A DNA stretch of 64,000 bases from an uncultured Eubacteriales bacterium (GCA_934454655.1 CAKSFK010000008.1:1-64000); one strand, 5' to 3'. Counted from the stretch's first letter, positions 7,353 to 14,742 are shown. Made by a program: numbers and translations. Notes: generated by a model from the letters alone, not told the origin.

Positions 7353-7721
7353 TTATAATAAATTCAACAAGCCGCTTTCCTTAAGCAGGGGCAGGGCGTC
7401 AAGAAGCTTTAACACCTTAACGGCATTGTCGGCACGCTTTTGCCTTTCCTCGCTTAAGTGCGGCTTAAGCGCATAAATAAGTTTTACGCGCGAATCATCC
7501 CCGACGGACTTTAAGCGCGAAATAACGGAAATTATTCCCTGAAGTTCATTTGAGCCTAAAATACTGCCGACCTCGCCCAATCCTGCCGTGTTTTCGGGCG
7601 GCGGAGGGGGCGGCGCACCCGTGCCGGCACCGCCCAATATATTTTCCGCCATCTGCCGCACGCGCTCCATACTGTCGGGGTCGTTAAGCAGTTGTGAAAG
7701 CTTTGAACTTAAATCATCCAT
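7353..7721 (-). CDS. Uncharacterised small helical protein with poly-Pro linker
   Basis: 122 aa, no family recognised. An N-terminal helical segment (LSSKLSQLLNDPDSMERVRQM) is followed by a GGAGTGAPPPPPP linker near residues 30-45 and then helical repeats ending in LLDALPLLKESGLLNLL. The SM..V...A..IL pattern resembles the SM..ALD.PEAKAIL segment of the gene upstream, suggesting paralogous domains. ATG follows AAGGGAAAAGGT. That site begins immediately after the TA end of a family A repeat at 7739. Confidence 0.65.
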   Translation of the reverse strand: MDDLSSKLSQLLNDPDSMERVRQMAENILGGAGTGAPPPPPPENTAGLGEVGSILGSNELQGIISVISRLKSVGDDSRVKLIYALKPHLSEERQKRADNAVKVLKLLDALPLLKESGLLNLL

Positions 7722-7738
7722 TTTTACCTTTTCCCTTT

Positions 7739-8083
7739 AGGCAAACGAGAATAATCCGAACCCGTTTCTTGAGTGTGGATTTCTCGCATTGCTGCGTTAA
7801 AATACTCGTTAATCCGTTAGGATTAACTGCGTTTTGTGCCTTGCTCTGCAAAAAATCCGCTCCTCAAAAAATCTTCGACCCAAAACGAGCGCGATTTTCG
7901 TGTGGATTTTTATGCGGAGGATGCGATAAGGCTTTCGCCTTATAAAGACGACAAGTGAAAATACGCCGAAAATACGCCGTTTTGGGCGGGTTCGGATTAT
8001 TCTCGCTTGCCTATAAAGACGACAAGTGAAAATACGCCGAAAATATGCCGTTTTGGGCGGGTTCGGATTATTCTCGCTTGCCT
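7739..8083. repeat. Family A repeat, copy 2, with tandem end duplication
   Basis: Left end AGGCAAACGAGAATAATCC followed by GAACCCG (7739-7764); right ends with the inverted sequence at 7987-8012 and again at 8058-8083. A 71-bp unit (7941-8011) is repeated directly at 8012-8082 with a single C/T difference, so the element carries two right ends. The interior has no ORF of note. It occupies almost the entire space between two co-directional genes and supplies the stop codon of the upstream one. The 7722-8067 gap contains nothing else. Confidence 0.85.
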
Positions 8084-8313
8084 AAAAGAGCGTTTAAAAT
8101 TGCCTTTGCCTCGGGGCTGTCAAGCGCCTGTTTCATGCTCTGTTTATCCGAAAGCGCCGCGTTAAGCTTTCGGCGGTCGGCAGCGGAAAGACTGCCTACC
8201 AGCGGTGCAATGTTTTTTGAACTGACCGCGCCGTTTATATCATTTTTATCAAGCTTTCCCCCGGACGACGAAAGCAGCGCGTCAATAAGCTTTTGTTTAT
8301 CAATATTATTCAT
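8068..8313 (-). CDS. Uncharacterised small protein; stop codon lies in a repeat end
   Basis: 81 aa, function unknown. It appears all-helical (DKQKLIDALLSSSGG, SAADRRKLNAAL, SMKQALDSPEAKAILNALL). The last residues GKRE and the TAA are encoded by the terminal repeat of family A copy 2 (8083-8068), so the original C-terminus was probably different. ATG follows AAGGGGGGAATAAAGCT. It is first of three small genes that likely form one unit. Its sequence resembles part of the product of 7353-7721. Confidence 0.65.
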   Translation of the reverse strand: MNNIDKQKLIDALLSSSGGKLDKNDINGAVSSKNIAPLVGSLSAADRRKLNAALSDKQSMKQALDSPEAKAILNALLGKRE

Positions 8314-8373
8314 AGCTTTATTCCCCCCTTACAGGATATGAATATAAAAATAAATATAGAATAGGTGGACAAG

Positions 8374-8847
8374 TTGAGAATTACGGTTATTTCGGATTCA
8401 CACAGAAACACACGGGTCATCAGGAAGATACTTGACTCAAGGGATGATTCCCGCCACATCTTTTTTTTAGGCGACGTTACCGCGGACATAGAGTACCTCG
8501 CGGCGGTATACCCCGACAGGCAATTTCACATTGTAAGCGGAAACTGCGACTTTTTTTCAAACTATCCCTCCGTCGGGATCGAGGAGATCGGCACGCACAG
8601 AATATTTTACACCCACGGACATACTCTGGGGGTAAAATACGGCACCGGGCGGCTTTATAAAGCCGCCGCCGAAAACGGGTGCAATATTGCGCTTTACGGC
8701 CACACCCATATTTCACACACAGTATATGAAAACGGTCTGTATATGGTTAATCCCGGCTCCTGCTCTCAGCCGAGGGAGGGCAGAGCCTCCTATGCGGTAA
8801 TAGACCTTGAGCCGAACGGAATTATGCCCGTTATTATTACTGTTTAA
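8374..8847 (+). CDS. yfcE: YfcE-type metallophosphoesterase
   Basis: About 157-aa cytoplasmic phosphodiesterase of the YfcE/MJ0936 calcineurin-like family, two-metal enzymes active on model phosphodiesters; the natural substrate is unclear. Metal ligands are visible: ISDSH near residue 6, LGDV near 37, SGNCD near 60, THGH near 87 and GHTH near 112, with a VNPGS close to the end. A TTG start at 8374 is preferred because AGGTGG (8363-8368) is correctly spaced from it; the upstream GTG overlaps that site. The 3' end overlaps the convergent bofA stop by 11 bp. Confidence 0.88.
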   Translation: MRITVISDSHRNTRVIRKILDSRDDSRHIFFLGDVTADIEYLAAVYPDRQFHIVSGNCDFFSNYPSVGIEEIGTHRIFYTHGHTLGVKYGTGRLYKAAAENGCNIALYGHTHISHTVYENGLYMVNPGSCSQPREGRASYAVIDLEPNGIMPVIITV

Positions 8848-9103
8848 AGATAACAGGCAGAATAACAAACCCGCACACCGCAGGTATGCCGAAAATTGCC
8901 GACCCCGCCGCGGTCCAGCCGTTTATGGGAATATGGACCCCCGTAAAACGCGAGGTAAGGTCGATAATCGCCAGGACGCATATGCCCGAAAGAGCGTTTA
9001 AAACAAGCGTTTTAAGCGTCCTGCGGGTTCTGACGGCACAGATTATCAATATCAGTGAAAAAAGGCTTACAAGGGAAATCCCGCCGTACTTTAATATGTT
9101 CAT
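8837..9103 (-). CDS. BofA family pro-sigma-K processing inhibitor-like protein
   Basis: 88-aa membrane protein of the BofA family, which in Bacillus restrains the SpoIVFB protease that activates sigma-K during sporulation. Two to three hydrophobic segments are seen: residues 8-24, 33-47 and a C-terminal FGIPAVCGFVILPVIF motif typical of the family. Family assignment rests on this C-terminal motif. The GGAG site for the ATG is part of the terminator stem at 9115-9154, an unusual overlap. Confidence 0.75.
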   Translation of the reverse strand: MNILKYGGISLVSLFSLILIICAVRTRRTLKTLVLNALSGICVLAIIDLTSRFTGVHIPINGWTAAGSAIFGIPAVCGFVILPVIFKQ

Positions 9104-9104
9104 A

Positions 9105-9154
9105 CAAAAAAACTCCGGTCAGATACAGTATTAATAAATACTATGTCTGACCGG
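9105..9154 (-). terminator. Terminator of the liv operon, upstream of bofA
   Basis: An 18-bp near-perfect stem begins and ends with CCGGTCAG/CTGACCGG (9154 to 9115 on the minus strand) and is followed by a TTTTTTT run (9112-9106). It lies 25 nt after the livF stop and its 3' arm carries the GGAG that precedes the bofA start. This is a strong rho-independent terminator. Confidence 0.88.
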
Positions 9155-9179
9155 AAATTTTAATTACAGATTATAAAAA

Positions 9180-9878
9180 TTATCCGCCTAAATATGCTTT
9201 TTTAATAGCGTCGCTCTGTGCCAGCTCCTTGCCCGTTCCCGAAAGGGTGATTCTGCCCGATTCAAGAACATAAGCACGGTCGGCTATTCTGAGCGCCATT
9301 TCGGCGTTCTGCTCAACCAAAAGAATGGTCGTACCCGCCTCGTGCAGTTCTTTAATTATATCAAATATCTGCTGAACGAGTATCGGCGCCAGACCCATTG
9401 AGGGTTCGTCAAGCATTAAAAGCTTCGGCTTGCTCATGAGCGCTCTGCCCATTGCGAGCATCTGCTGTTCACCGCCCGACAGCGTACCGGCAATTTGATT
9501 TTTGCGGTGCTTAAGTCGCGGGAATCGCGCAAAAACATCCGCAATGCCTTCCTTAACGTATCCCGGCTGGGTATAAGCGCCCATTTCCAGGTTTTCAAGC
9601 ACTGTCATATGCAAAAATATACGTCTGCCCTCGGGAACGTGCGCCAAGCCCTTTGATACAAGCTTGTGTGCCTCGGAGTGGGTGATATCCTCATTCATAA
9701 GGGTTATACTGCCCGTTTTTGAGTGCATAAGACCCGAAATGGTTTTAAGGGTGGTTGACTTGCCCGCGCCGTTCGCGCCTATAAGTGCCACGATCTCGTC
9801 CTCATTGACTTCAAGCGAAATGCCCTTTAAGGCGTGAATGTTGCCGTAATAAACGTTTATATCGTCTACCTTAAGCAT
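9180..9878 (-). CDS. livF: Branched-chain amino acid ABC transporter, ATP-binding LivF
   Basis: One of two ATPases that power uptake of leucine, isoleucine and valine at the cytoplasmic membrane. At 232 aa it has LivF length. Walker A GANGAGKST near residue 34, signature LSGGEQQMLAMGRAL near 135, Walker B LLMLDEPSMGLAP near 155 and the H-loop region LLVEQNA near 187 are all intact. It overlaps livG by 8 nt; the start follows AAGGAGG. It is the last gene of livKHMGF. Confidence 0.95.
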   Translation of the reverse strand: MLKVDDINVYYGNIHALKGISLEVNEDEIVALIGANGAGKSTTLKTISGLMHSKTGSITLMNEDITHSEAHKLVSKGLAHVPEGRRIFLHMTVLENLEMGAYTQPGYVKEGIADVFARFPRLKHRKNQIAGTLSGGEQQMLAMGRALMSKPKLLMLDEPSMGLAPILVQQIFDIIKELHEAGTTILLVEQNAEMALRIADRAYVLESGRITLSGTGKELAQSDAIKKAYLGG

Positions 9879-10713
9879 TGCCGTCCGCCTCCTTTTTCTT
9901 TCCGAGGTATGCCTCTATAACCTTGTCGTTATTCTTTATTTCGTCGGGCGTACCCTTAGCGATTATCTTGCCGTGGTCAAGCACGCAAATACCCTCGCAG
10001 ATGTTCATAACAAGGCTCATATCGTGCTCGATAAGCATTACCGCAATATTAAAGGTATCGCGTATGCGGCGGATGTTTTCCATAAGCTCCGCCGTTTCGG
10101 ACGGGTTCATACCCGCCGCAGGTTCGTCAAGCAAAATAATGCTGGGGTTTGTTGCAAGCGCCCTTACAATTTCAAGCCTTCTCTGCGCGCCGTAGGGCAG
10201 AGAACCTGCCTCTTCGCCTGCAACGTCCGCCATTGAGAAGAAGTCCAACAGCTCGGTTGCACGCTCATCAGCCGTTTTTTCCGCCTTTTTGTAGCCGAGT
10301 CCGTGCGTAACCGAGGCAAAAAAGCCCTCTTTAATTGAATTATGAAGCCCAACCTTAACGTTGTCAAGCACCGTCATATTGGAAAACAGGCGTATATTCT
10401 GGAACGTACGCGCAATGCCCATTCGGTTTACCTGAGAGGTGGTCTTGCCCGCGGTCGATTTTCCGTCCAGAATAATCGAACCGCGTGTGGGTTGGTACAC
10501 ATTTGTAAGCAGGTTGAAAACCGTGGTTTTTCCTGCGCCGTTAGGACCTATAAGACCCGCAATCTCGGTTCTGCCCACGGTGAGCGAGAACTCATCAACC
10601 GCGGTAAGTCCGCCGAAATCAATTCCCAGATGGTGGGTTTCAAGCACGGGGCGTTTTTCAACATCACGCTCGGGAACTATCGCCCCCGAGGGGTAAGGAA
10701 CCATTTTATCCAT
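9871..10713 (-). CDS. livG: Branched-chain amino acid ABC transporter, ATP-binding LivG
   Basis: 280-aa ATPase partner of LivF. It shows Walker A GPNGAGKTT near residue 57, the LivG-specific GIARTFQNIRLF motif near 97, signature LPYGAQRRLEIVRAL near 168 and Walker B IILLDEPAAGMNP near 188. A roughly 20-residue N-terminal extension (PSGAIVPERDVEKRP) precedes the usual start; the ATG is supported by GGAGG 9 nt upstream. It overlaps livM by 8 nt. Confidence 0.95.
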   Translation of the reverse strand: MDKMVPYPSGAIVPERDVEKRPVLETHHLGIDFGGLTAVDEFSLTVGRTEIAGLIGPNGAGKTTVFNLLTNVYQPTRGSIILDGKSTAGKTTSQVNRMGIARTFQNIRLFSNMTVLDNVKVGLHNSIKEGFFASVTHGLGYKKAEKTADERATELLDFFSMADVAGEEAGSLPYGAQRRLEIVRALATNPSIILLDEPAAGMNPSETAELMENIRRIRDTFNIAVMLIEHDMSLVMNICEGICVLDHGKIIAKGTPDEIKNNDKVIEAYLGKKKEADGNA

Positions 10714-11803
10714 TTGAGCTTACCTCCCCGTTTTTATCTTTGCGGAAAATACCGTTCAGTTTTAATTTTGCGTTTTCCATAAACAGCTTTGCCTTTGTGC
10801 TGTTTTTGATCAGCATTACCGAAATAAGCAGTATAGCGTAAATAAGCATACGGTAATCGCCCGCGTTTATGTTACGCAGAAGCTCGGGCAGCATATAAAG
10901 CAATGCGGTTGCGATTATAGTGCCGAAAATATTGCCCATTCCGCCGAGCACCACAAACACCAGAATTAAAATTGAGGTGTTGAAATTAAACTTTTCAGCC
11001 GCAATTGCCGAGAAGTTCATAGCGTAAAGTACGCCCGCCATACCCGCCAGTGCCGCCGACGTAATAAACGCGATAAGCTTGTACTTTGTTATGCTTATGC
11101 CGACCGATTCCGCGGCAATTCTGTTATCCCTTATAGCGGTTATGGCACGGCCCGAGCGGCTGTAAATAAGGTTAAGCACAACAAACAGCGTGAACAGAAT
11201 GAGAATAAAGCCCGCCGTGAACGTTGCGATCTTTGTTATGCCGACCGCCCCCTGAGGACCGTTAAGAATTATTCTGCCGCCCTTCATTCCGAGGCTTGCG
11301 GCGTCCTTCATATTAATGTGAAGTCCCTTTGAGTCTATACCGATGTAAAGACAGTTTATTATGTTTTTAATAATTTCACCGAAAGCGAGGGTCACAATCG
11401 CAAGATAGTCGCCCGAAAGGCGCAGAACCGGAATACCGATTAAAAATCCCATAACTCCGGCAATTATTCCGCCCGCAATCATTGCAATAAGCAGTCTTAC
11501 AGGGTCGGAATCCACCTTGTTCTGAAGTGCCGCCGTAATAACCGCACCCGTAAACGCACCCACGCTCATAAAGCCTGCATGACCGAGCGACAGCTCGCCC
11601 AAAACACCGACGGTGAGGTTAAGGGAAATTGCCATAACGATATACGCGCAGATAGGAATTAACTGTCCCGAAATGGAGTTGCTTATCATTCCCGCGTTCT
11701 GAAGCGGAAAAAGGATTGCGAACGCAATTATTACAAGACTGTAGGTTTTGATGTTGGTGCGGGCATACTTGCTTAAGCCCTTATACTTTGAAGCGATACT
11801 CAT
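10706..11803 (-). CDS. livM: Branched-chain amino acid ABC transporter, permease LivM
   Basis: Integral membrane subunit of the Liv importer; eight or more hydrophobic segments are visible. The conserved GELSLGHAGFMSVGAFTGA motif and GDYLAIVTLAFGEIIKNI block are diagnostic for LivM. The start at 11803 (MSIASKYKGL) follows GAGGTGGAG and lies 10 nt after the livH stop; an in-frame upstream start would overlap livH and lacks a site. The mature protein is about 365 aa. Confidence 0.93.
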   Translation of the reverse strand: MSIASKYKGLSKYARTNIKTYSLVIIAFAILFPLQNAGMISNSISGQLIPICAYIVMAISLNLTVGVLGELSLGHAGFMSVGAFTGAVITAALQNKVDSDPVRLLIAMIAGGIIAGVMGFLIGIPVLRLSGDYLAIVTLAFGEIIKNIINCLYIGIDSKGLHINMKDAASLGMKGGRIILNGPQGAVGITKIATFTAGFILILFTLFVVLNLIYSRSGRAITAIRDNRIAAESVGISITKYKLIAFITSAALAGMAGVLYAMNFSAIAAEKFNFNTSILILVFVVLGGMGNIFGTIIATALLYMLPELLRNINAGDYRMLIYAILLISVMLIKNSTKAKLFMENAKLKLNGIFRKDKNGEVSSNG

Positions 11804-11813
11804 TTTCTCCACC

Positions 11814-12695
11814 TCACACCTTTTCCGTTGTCTTTTTGCCGAGCAAGCCCGTGGGCTTAACAAGCAGGACGATTATAAGCACCGAGAAAACTATTGCGTC
11901 GGACAGCTGGGTTGAAATATAGGCTCTGCCGAATATTTCTATTATACCTAAAAGTATACCGCCTATCATAGCTCCGGGAATTGAACCTATACCGCCGAAA
12001 ACCGCCGCGGTAAAGGCTTTAATGCCCGGCATTGAGCCGGTTGTGGGAATAAGCACCGGGTAAGCCGAGCAAAGCAGAACGCCGGCTATTGCGGCTAAGG
12101 CGCTGCCTATTGCAAAGGTCATTGAAATGGTGCGGTTTGTGTTTATGCCCATAAGCAGAGCCGCGTCCTTATCCTCAGATACCGCGCGCATTGCCTTGCC
12201 CATTTTGCCCTTTTTGGTAAAGAAAGTAAGGGCGACCATTATAAGCACGCAGGCGGCAACGGTAACAAGCGATTCGGGCGTTATTATAAGTCTGCCGTCA
12301 AAAAGAGAAATTGATTTGAACGGCACGACCGAGGTAAACGCGCGCGGCGTACTGCCCCAGATTATAAGCGCAGCATTCTGCAAAAAGTAGCTGACGCCGA
12401 TAGCCGTTATAAGCACCGCAAGCGAACTTGCCTTTCTTAAAGGACGGTAAGCAAGGCCCTCAATAAGAATACCTAACACCGTACAAACAGCCATTGAAAT
12501 AATTATTGACAGAATTGTGGGAATACCCAGCGACGTTGTACATATGTAAGAAATGTACGCGCCGACCATAATAACATCGCCGTGTGCAAAGTTCAGCATT
12601 TTCGCAATGCCGTAAACCATTGTGTAACCGAGCGCTATTATGGCGTAAACACTGCCAAGACTTATTCCGTTTATAAGATTGGAAATTAAAGTCAT
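11814..12695 (-). CDS. livH: Branched-chain amino acid ABC transporter, permease LivH
   Basis: 293-aa membrane permease pairing with LivM. It carries the N-terminal NGISLGSVYAIIALGYTM and NFAHGDVIMVGAY motifs and the GGIGSIPGAMIGG loop near residue 230 characteristic of LivH. ATG follows AAAAGGGGTGTAAGCA. Upstream, a 195-bp family B repeat separates it from livK, so the operon has been split physically, though no clear terminator with a T run was seen in the repeat. Confidence 0.95.
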   Translation of the reverse strand: MTLISNLINGISLGSVYAIIALGYTMVYGIAKMLNFAHGDVIMVGAYISYICTTSLGIPTILSIIISMAVCTVLGILIEGLAYRPLRKASSLAVLITAIGVSYFLQNAALIIWGSTPRAFTSVVPFKSISLFDGRLIITPESLVTVAACVLIMVALTFFTKKGKMGKAMRAVSEDKDAALLMGINTNRTISMTFAIGSALAAIAGVLLCSAYPVLIPTTGSMPGIKAFTAAVFGGIGSIPGAMIGGILLGIIEIFGRAYISTQLSDAIVFSVLIIVLLVKPTGLLGKKTTEKV

Positions 12696-12760
12696 TGCTT
12701 ACACCCCTTTTAAAAGACGGGAAACGGGACTGCCGTATAAAGCCGATAAAACACAGGAAC

Positions 12761-12955
12761 GCCTCCCTCTGACGAGGGTGCGGGTGTCCGCCGGACACCT
12801 CTGCGAAGCAGAAGCACCGACCGAGGCGACAGCCGAGATTGTGGCACGGCGCAAGCCGTGACAAAAGGAGAGAAAAGGTATAAATTGCATAGAAACTTTG
12901 CTTTTTCTCTCCCTCAGTCTCGCTTCACTCGACAGCTCCCTCATCAGAGGGAGCC
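12761..12955. repeat. Family B repeat, copy 1
   Basis: 195-bp element with ends GCCTCCCTCTGACGAGG (12761-12777) and CCTCATCAGAGGGAGCC (12939-12955), imperfect inverted repeats. The interior contains GGGTGTCCGCCGGACACC and the GCAGAAGCACCGACCGAGG block shared with the copy at 55087, plus the GAGAGAAA..TTTCTCTC block shared with the copy at 45180. No ORF. It lies between livK and livH; nothing else is seen in the 12696-13033 gap. Confidence 0.85.
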
Positions 12956-13033
12956 GAAGAAAGCACAAGCCTTTTATATCTGTGTGATCATGCCTTACCT
13001 TGGCAGTGATTTCCCTATTAAACTAAATACGGA

Positions 13034-14242
13034 TTATTTATCCATACCAACGTATGCGCCGTTCTTTATAACCATGCCTTTAGGAGATTTTGAAACCTCG
13101 CCGGTGGTCTTCCATGTCATACCCGTGCCGGTAAGACCGTCAAATTTAAATGAAGAATCGGTGAACTGAGCGGTCAGTGTTTCGCAGATGTCGGCAGCCT
13201 TGTCGCCGGCCTTTACGCCCTTAGCCTTGCAAGCCTCATAAAGCGCGTAAACACAGTCATAGGTGTCAGCCGCAAACTGGTTCGGTGTATCACCGAATTT
13301 CTCTTTGTACTTCTTAACAAAGTTCTGGGTCTTTTCGTCTGATGCGTCAGCAGTGAAAGGAGTTAAGAGCATAACGTCCTCTGCAAGCTTAGTATCAAAG
13401 TTCTTAACGGTAAGTATGCCGTCCATGCCGTCAACGCCGAAGAACCTGGGAGCATAACCCATTTTTGAAGCCTGAGTTAAGATAAGCGATGCCGGAGTGT
13501 AGTAGATGGGGAGGAAGAGAAGATCCGCACCCTTTGCCTTTGCGTCGTTAAGCTGAGCGGTAAAGTCGCTGTTGGTGTCGTCCGGGAATGTTGTAACGCT
13601 TACAACCTCAAGACCCTCTTTTTTAGCCTCAGCCGCAAATTTCTGATAAATTCCGGTTGAATAAGCGTCGCCGTTGTTGTAGATTACGGCAATCTTTGTG
13701 CCGAGGTTCTGCTTCTTGATGTATTCCGCGGAAGCCACACCCTGGTTCGGGTCGGTAAAGCACATCTGGAATACATTGTCCTTACGCTGAATGGTAACGT
13801 TGCCGTCGCTGTCGGGCTGACCGCCTATAACGTCGGTAGAAGAAGCGGACGGAGTGAGCTGGAATATCCTATCCGAATTAGTTTCTGTCGAAACGGCAAT
13901 GCAGGGCTTTGTGGTAACGGTGCCCATGAGTATCTGCATACCCCAGTCCTTAAGCTTGTTGTAAGCGTTAACGGACTTTTCGGCGTCGTTCTCGTCATCC
14001 TCAAACTTCAGTTCAAACTGAATGTCCTCGCCCTTGGCGTTGATCTCTTCAACGGCAATTTCAGCAGCGTTTTTAACTGCCTGACCGTAAATCGCCGCAC
14101 CGCCTGTGATAGGACCGATACCGCCTATCTTGATCTTTCCGCTGTCGGATCCGCTGTCCTTAGAGCCGCCGCAGCCGGCTAAAGCGGTAAGAACAAGAGC
14201 AGCCGATACAGCCGCACTCATAAATCTTACAAATTTTTTCAT
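13034..14242 (-). CDS. livK: Branched-chain amino acid ABC transporter, substrate-binding lipoprotein
   Basis: Extracellular solute-binding lipoprotein that delivers branched-chain amino acids to LivHM. The signal peptide ends in a lipobox (LTALAGC, Cys about residue 23). The mature domain has the type I periplasmic fold opening KIGGIGPITGGAAIYGQAV, and the VIYNNGDAYSTG hinge segment. The ATG at 14242 is chosen because GAGG lies 9 nt upstream; an upstream in-frame TTG overlaps that site. It is first in the operon, with a long structured leader (14243-14706). Confidence 0.92.
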   Translation of the reverse strand: MKKFVRFMSAAVSAALVLTALAGCGGSKDSGSDSGKIKIGGIGPITGGAAIYGQAVKNAAEIAVEEINAKGEDIQFELKFEDDENDAEKSVNAYNKLKDWGMQILMGTVTTKPCIAVSTETNSDRIFQLTPSASSTDVIGGQPDSDGNVTIQRKDNVFQMCFTDPNQGVASAEYIKKQNLGTKIAVIYNNGDAYSTGIYQKFAAEAKKEGLEVVSVTTFPDDTNSDFTAQLNDAKAKGADLLFLPIYYTPASLILTQASKMGYAPRFFGVDGMDGILTVKNFDTKLAEDVMLLTPFTADASDEKTQNFVKKYKEKFGDTPNQFAADTYDCVYALYEACKAKGVKAGDKAADICETLTAQFTDSSFKFDGLTGTGMTWKTTGEVSKSPKGMVIKNGAYVGMDK

Positions 14243-14289
14243 TTTGAACAACCTCTTTCAAAGTTTTTTATATTTAACAGCCCCGTCTT

Positions 14290-14358
14290 ACACCCGATAG
14301 GAACAAACCGCCCGACTGTCGGATTTTTTGCCTTAACCGACTTATCCCTATCCGGTGT
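14290..14358 (-). promoter_or_regulatory. Structured RNA element before livK
   Basis: On the minus strand ACACCGGATAGG (14358-14347) pairs with CCTATCGGGTGT (14301-14290) with a single mismatch. It encloses a GTCGG/CCGAC stem and a 13-nt A-rich loop. It lies between the attenuator and the livK ribosome binding site. It does not match any riboswitch consensus I can recall. Confidence 0.5.
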
Positions 14359-14386
14359 ATCGCCTAAGCTGAAAAACAACAATATT

Positions 14387-14421
14387 AAAAATGACTTTGC
14401 CTTTTCACGAAAAGCAAAGCC
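14387..14421 (-). terminator. Attenuator-like terminator in the liv leader
   Basis: GGCTTTGC-TTTTC (14421-14409) pairs with GAAAAGGCAAAGTC (14406-14393), followed by TTTTT (14391-14387). It begins 26 nt after the stop codon of the Ile/Val/Leu-rich leader ORF and about 144 nt before livK. Its 5' arm TTTGCTTTTC (14418-14409) is exactly complementary to GAAAAGCAAA inside the leader ORF (14480-14471), giving an alternative antiterminator pairing. Confidence 0.7.
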
Positions 14422-14446
14422 ACACCAAAACGCCGTTGTTTCAGTT

Positions 14447-14683
14447 TTAATTCGCCGCCGCCCGGCACCGTTTGCTTTTCATTATCTTATTTCGCATAAC
14501 ATTAATTATTCGAATGACCGAAATGACGCTTAGGTGTAGAATAATGACAGCATTAATTGCAAAAACGGACACTGCATTAACAGTGTCCGCAAAGAAAGCT
14601 ATAACTAAGGCAGAAGAAAATTCAGGTGCATTAAACGCATCTGTTGACGGTTCGTATGAATTTGTCATAGCCGAAACGCACAT
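14447..14683 (-). CDS. Putative regulatory leader peptide of the liv operon
   Basis: A 78-codon ORF in the livK leader, preceded by AAAGGGCGAAG at workable distance from ATG. Residues 46-62 read V-I-I-L-H-L-S-V-I-S-V-I-R-I-I-N-V: 12 of 17 codons are Ile, Val or Leu, including two CTA Leu codons that look rare in the neighbouring genes. A terminator with an alternative partner follows the stop. By analogy with ilv leader peptides this suggests translation-coupled attenuation by branched-chain amino acid supply. It could instead be a small membrane protein. The true start may be internal, since a terminator-like stem lies within the first half. Confidence 0.5.
   Translation of the reverse strand: MCVSAMTNSYEPSTDAFNAPEFSSALVIAFFADTVNAVSVFAINAVIILHLSVISVIRIINVMRNKIMKSKRCRAAAN
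14561..14589 (-). terminator. Terminator-like hairpin inside the leader ORF
   Basis: On the minus strand CGGACACTG (14589-14581), loop TTAATG, CAGTGTCCG (14574-14566), then TTTTT (14565-14561). It is a textbook intrinsic terminator shape located about 120 nt after the predicted transcription start, within the leader reading frame. Translation through it would be expected to melt it, so it may act as a first checkpoint. Confidence 0.55.
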
Positions 14684-14713
14684 CTTTCTTCGCCCTTTCT
14701 CTTTGTTGCACCC

Positions 14714-14742
14714 ATTTTATCACAACGTTTTTTTGTTGTCAA
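14714..14742 (-). promoter_or_regulatory. Sigma-A promoter of livKHMGF
   Basis: TTGACA (14742-14737), 17-bp spacer, TAAAAT (14719-14714) on the minus strand. Transcription would start near 14706, leaving a leader of about 465 nt before livK. Confidence 0.85.

Noticed and set aside
7168..7353. 61-codon minus-strand ORF across the three hairpins
   Set aside because: Its sequence is made of the inverted repeats and it lacks a ribosome binding site; no protein-like pattern.
12679..12968. Several ORFs inside the family B repeat between livK and livH
   Set aside because: They read the repeat in different frames, overlap one another on both strands and have no initiation signals.
14243..14446. T-box riboswitch before livK
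   Set aside because: No AGGGTGGNACCGCG T-box sequence or specifier loop layout could be found; the leader-peptide model explains the sequence better.
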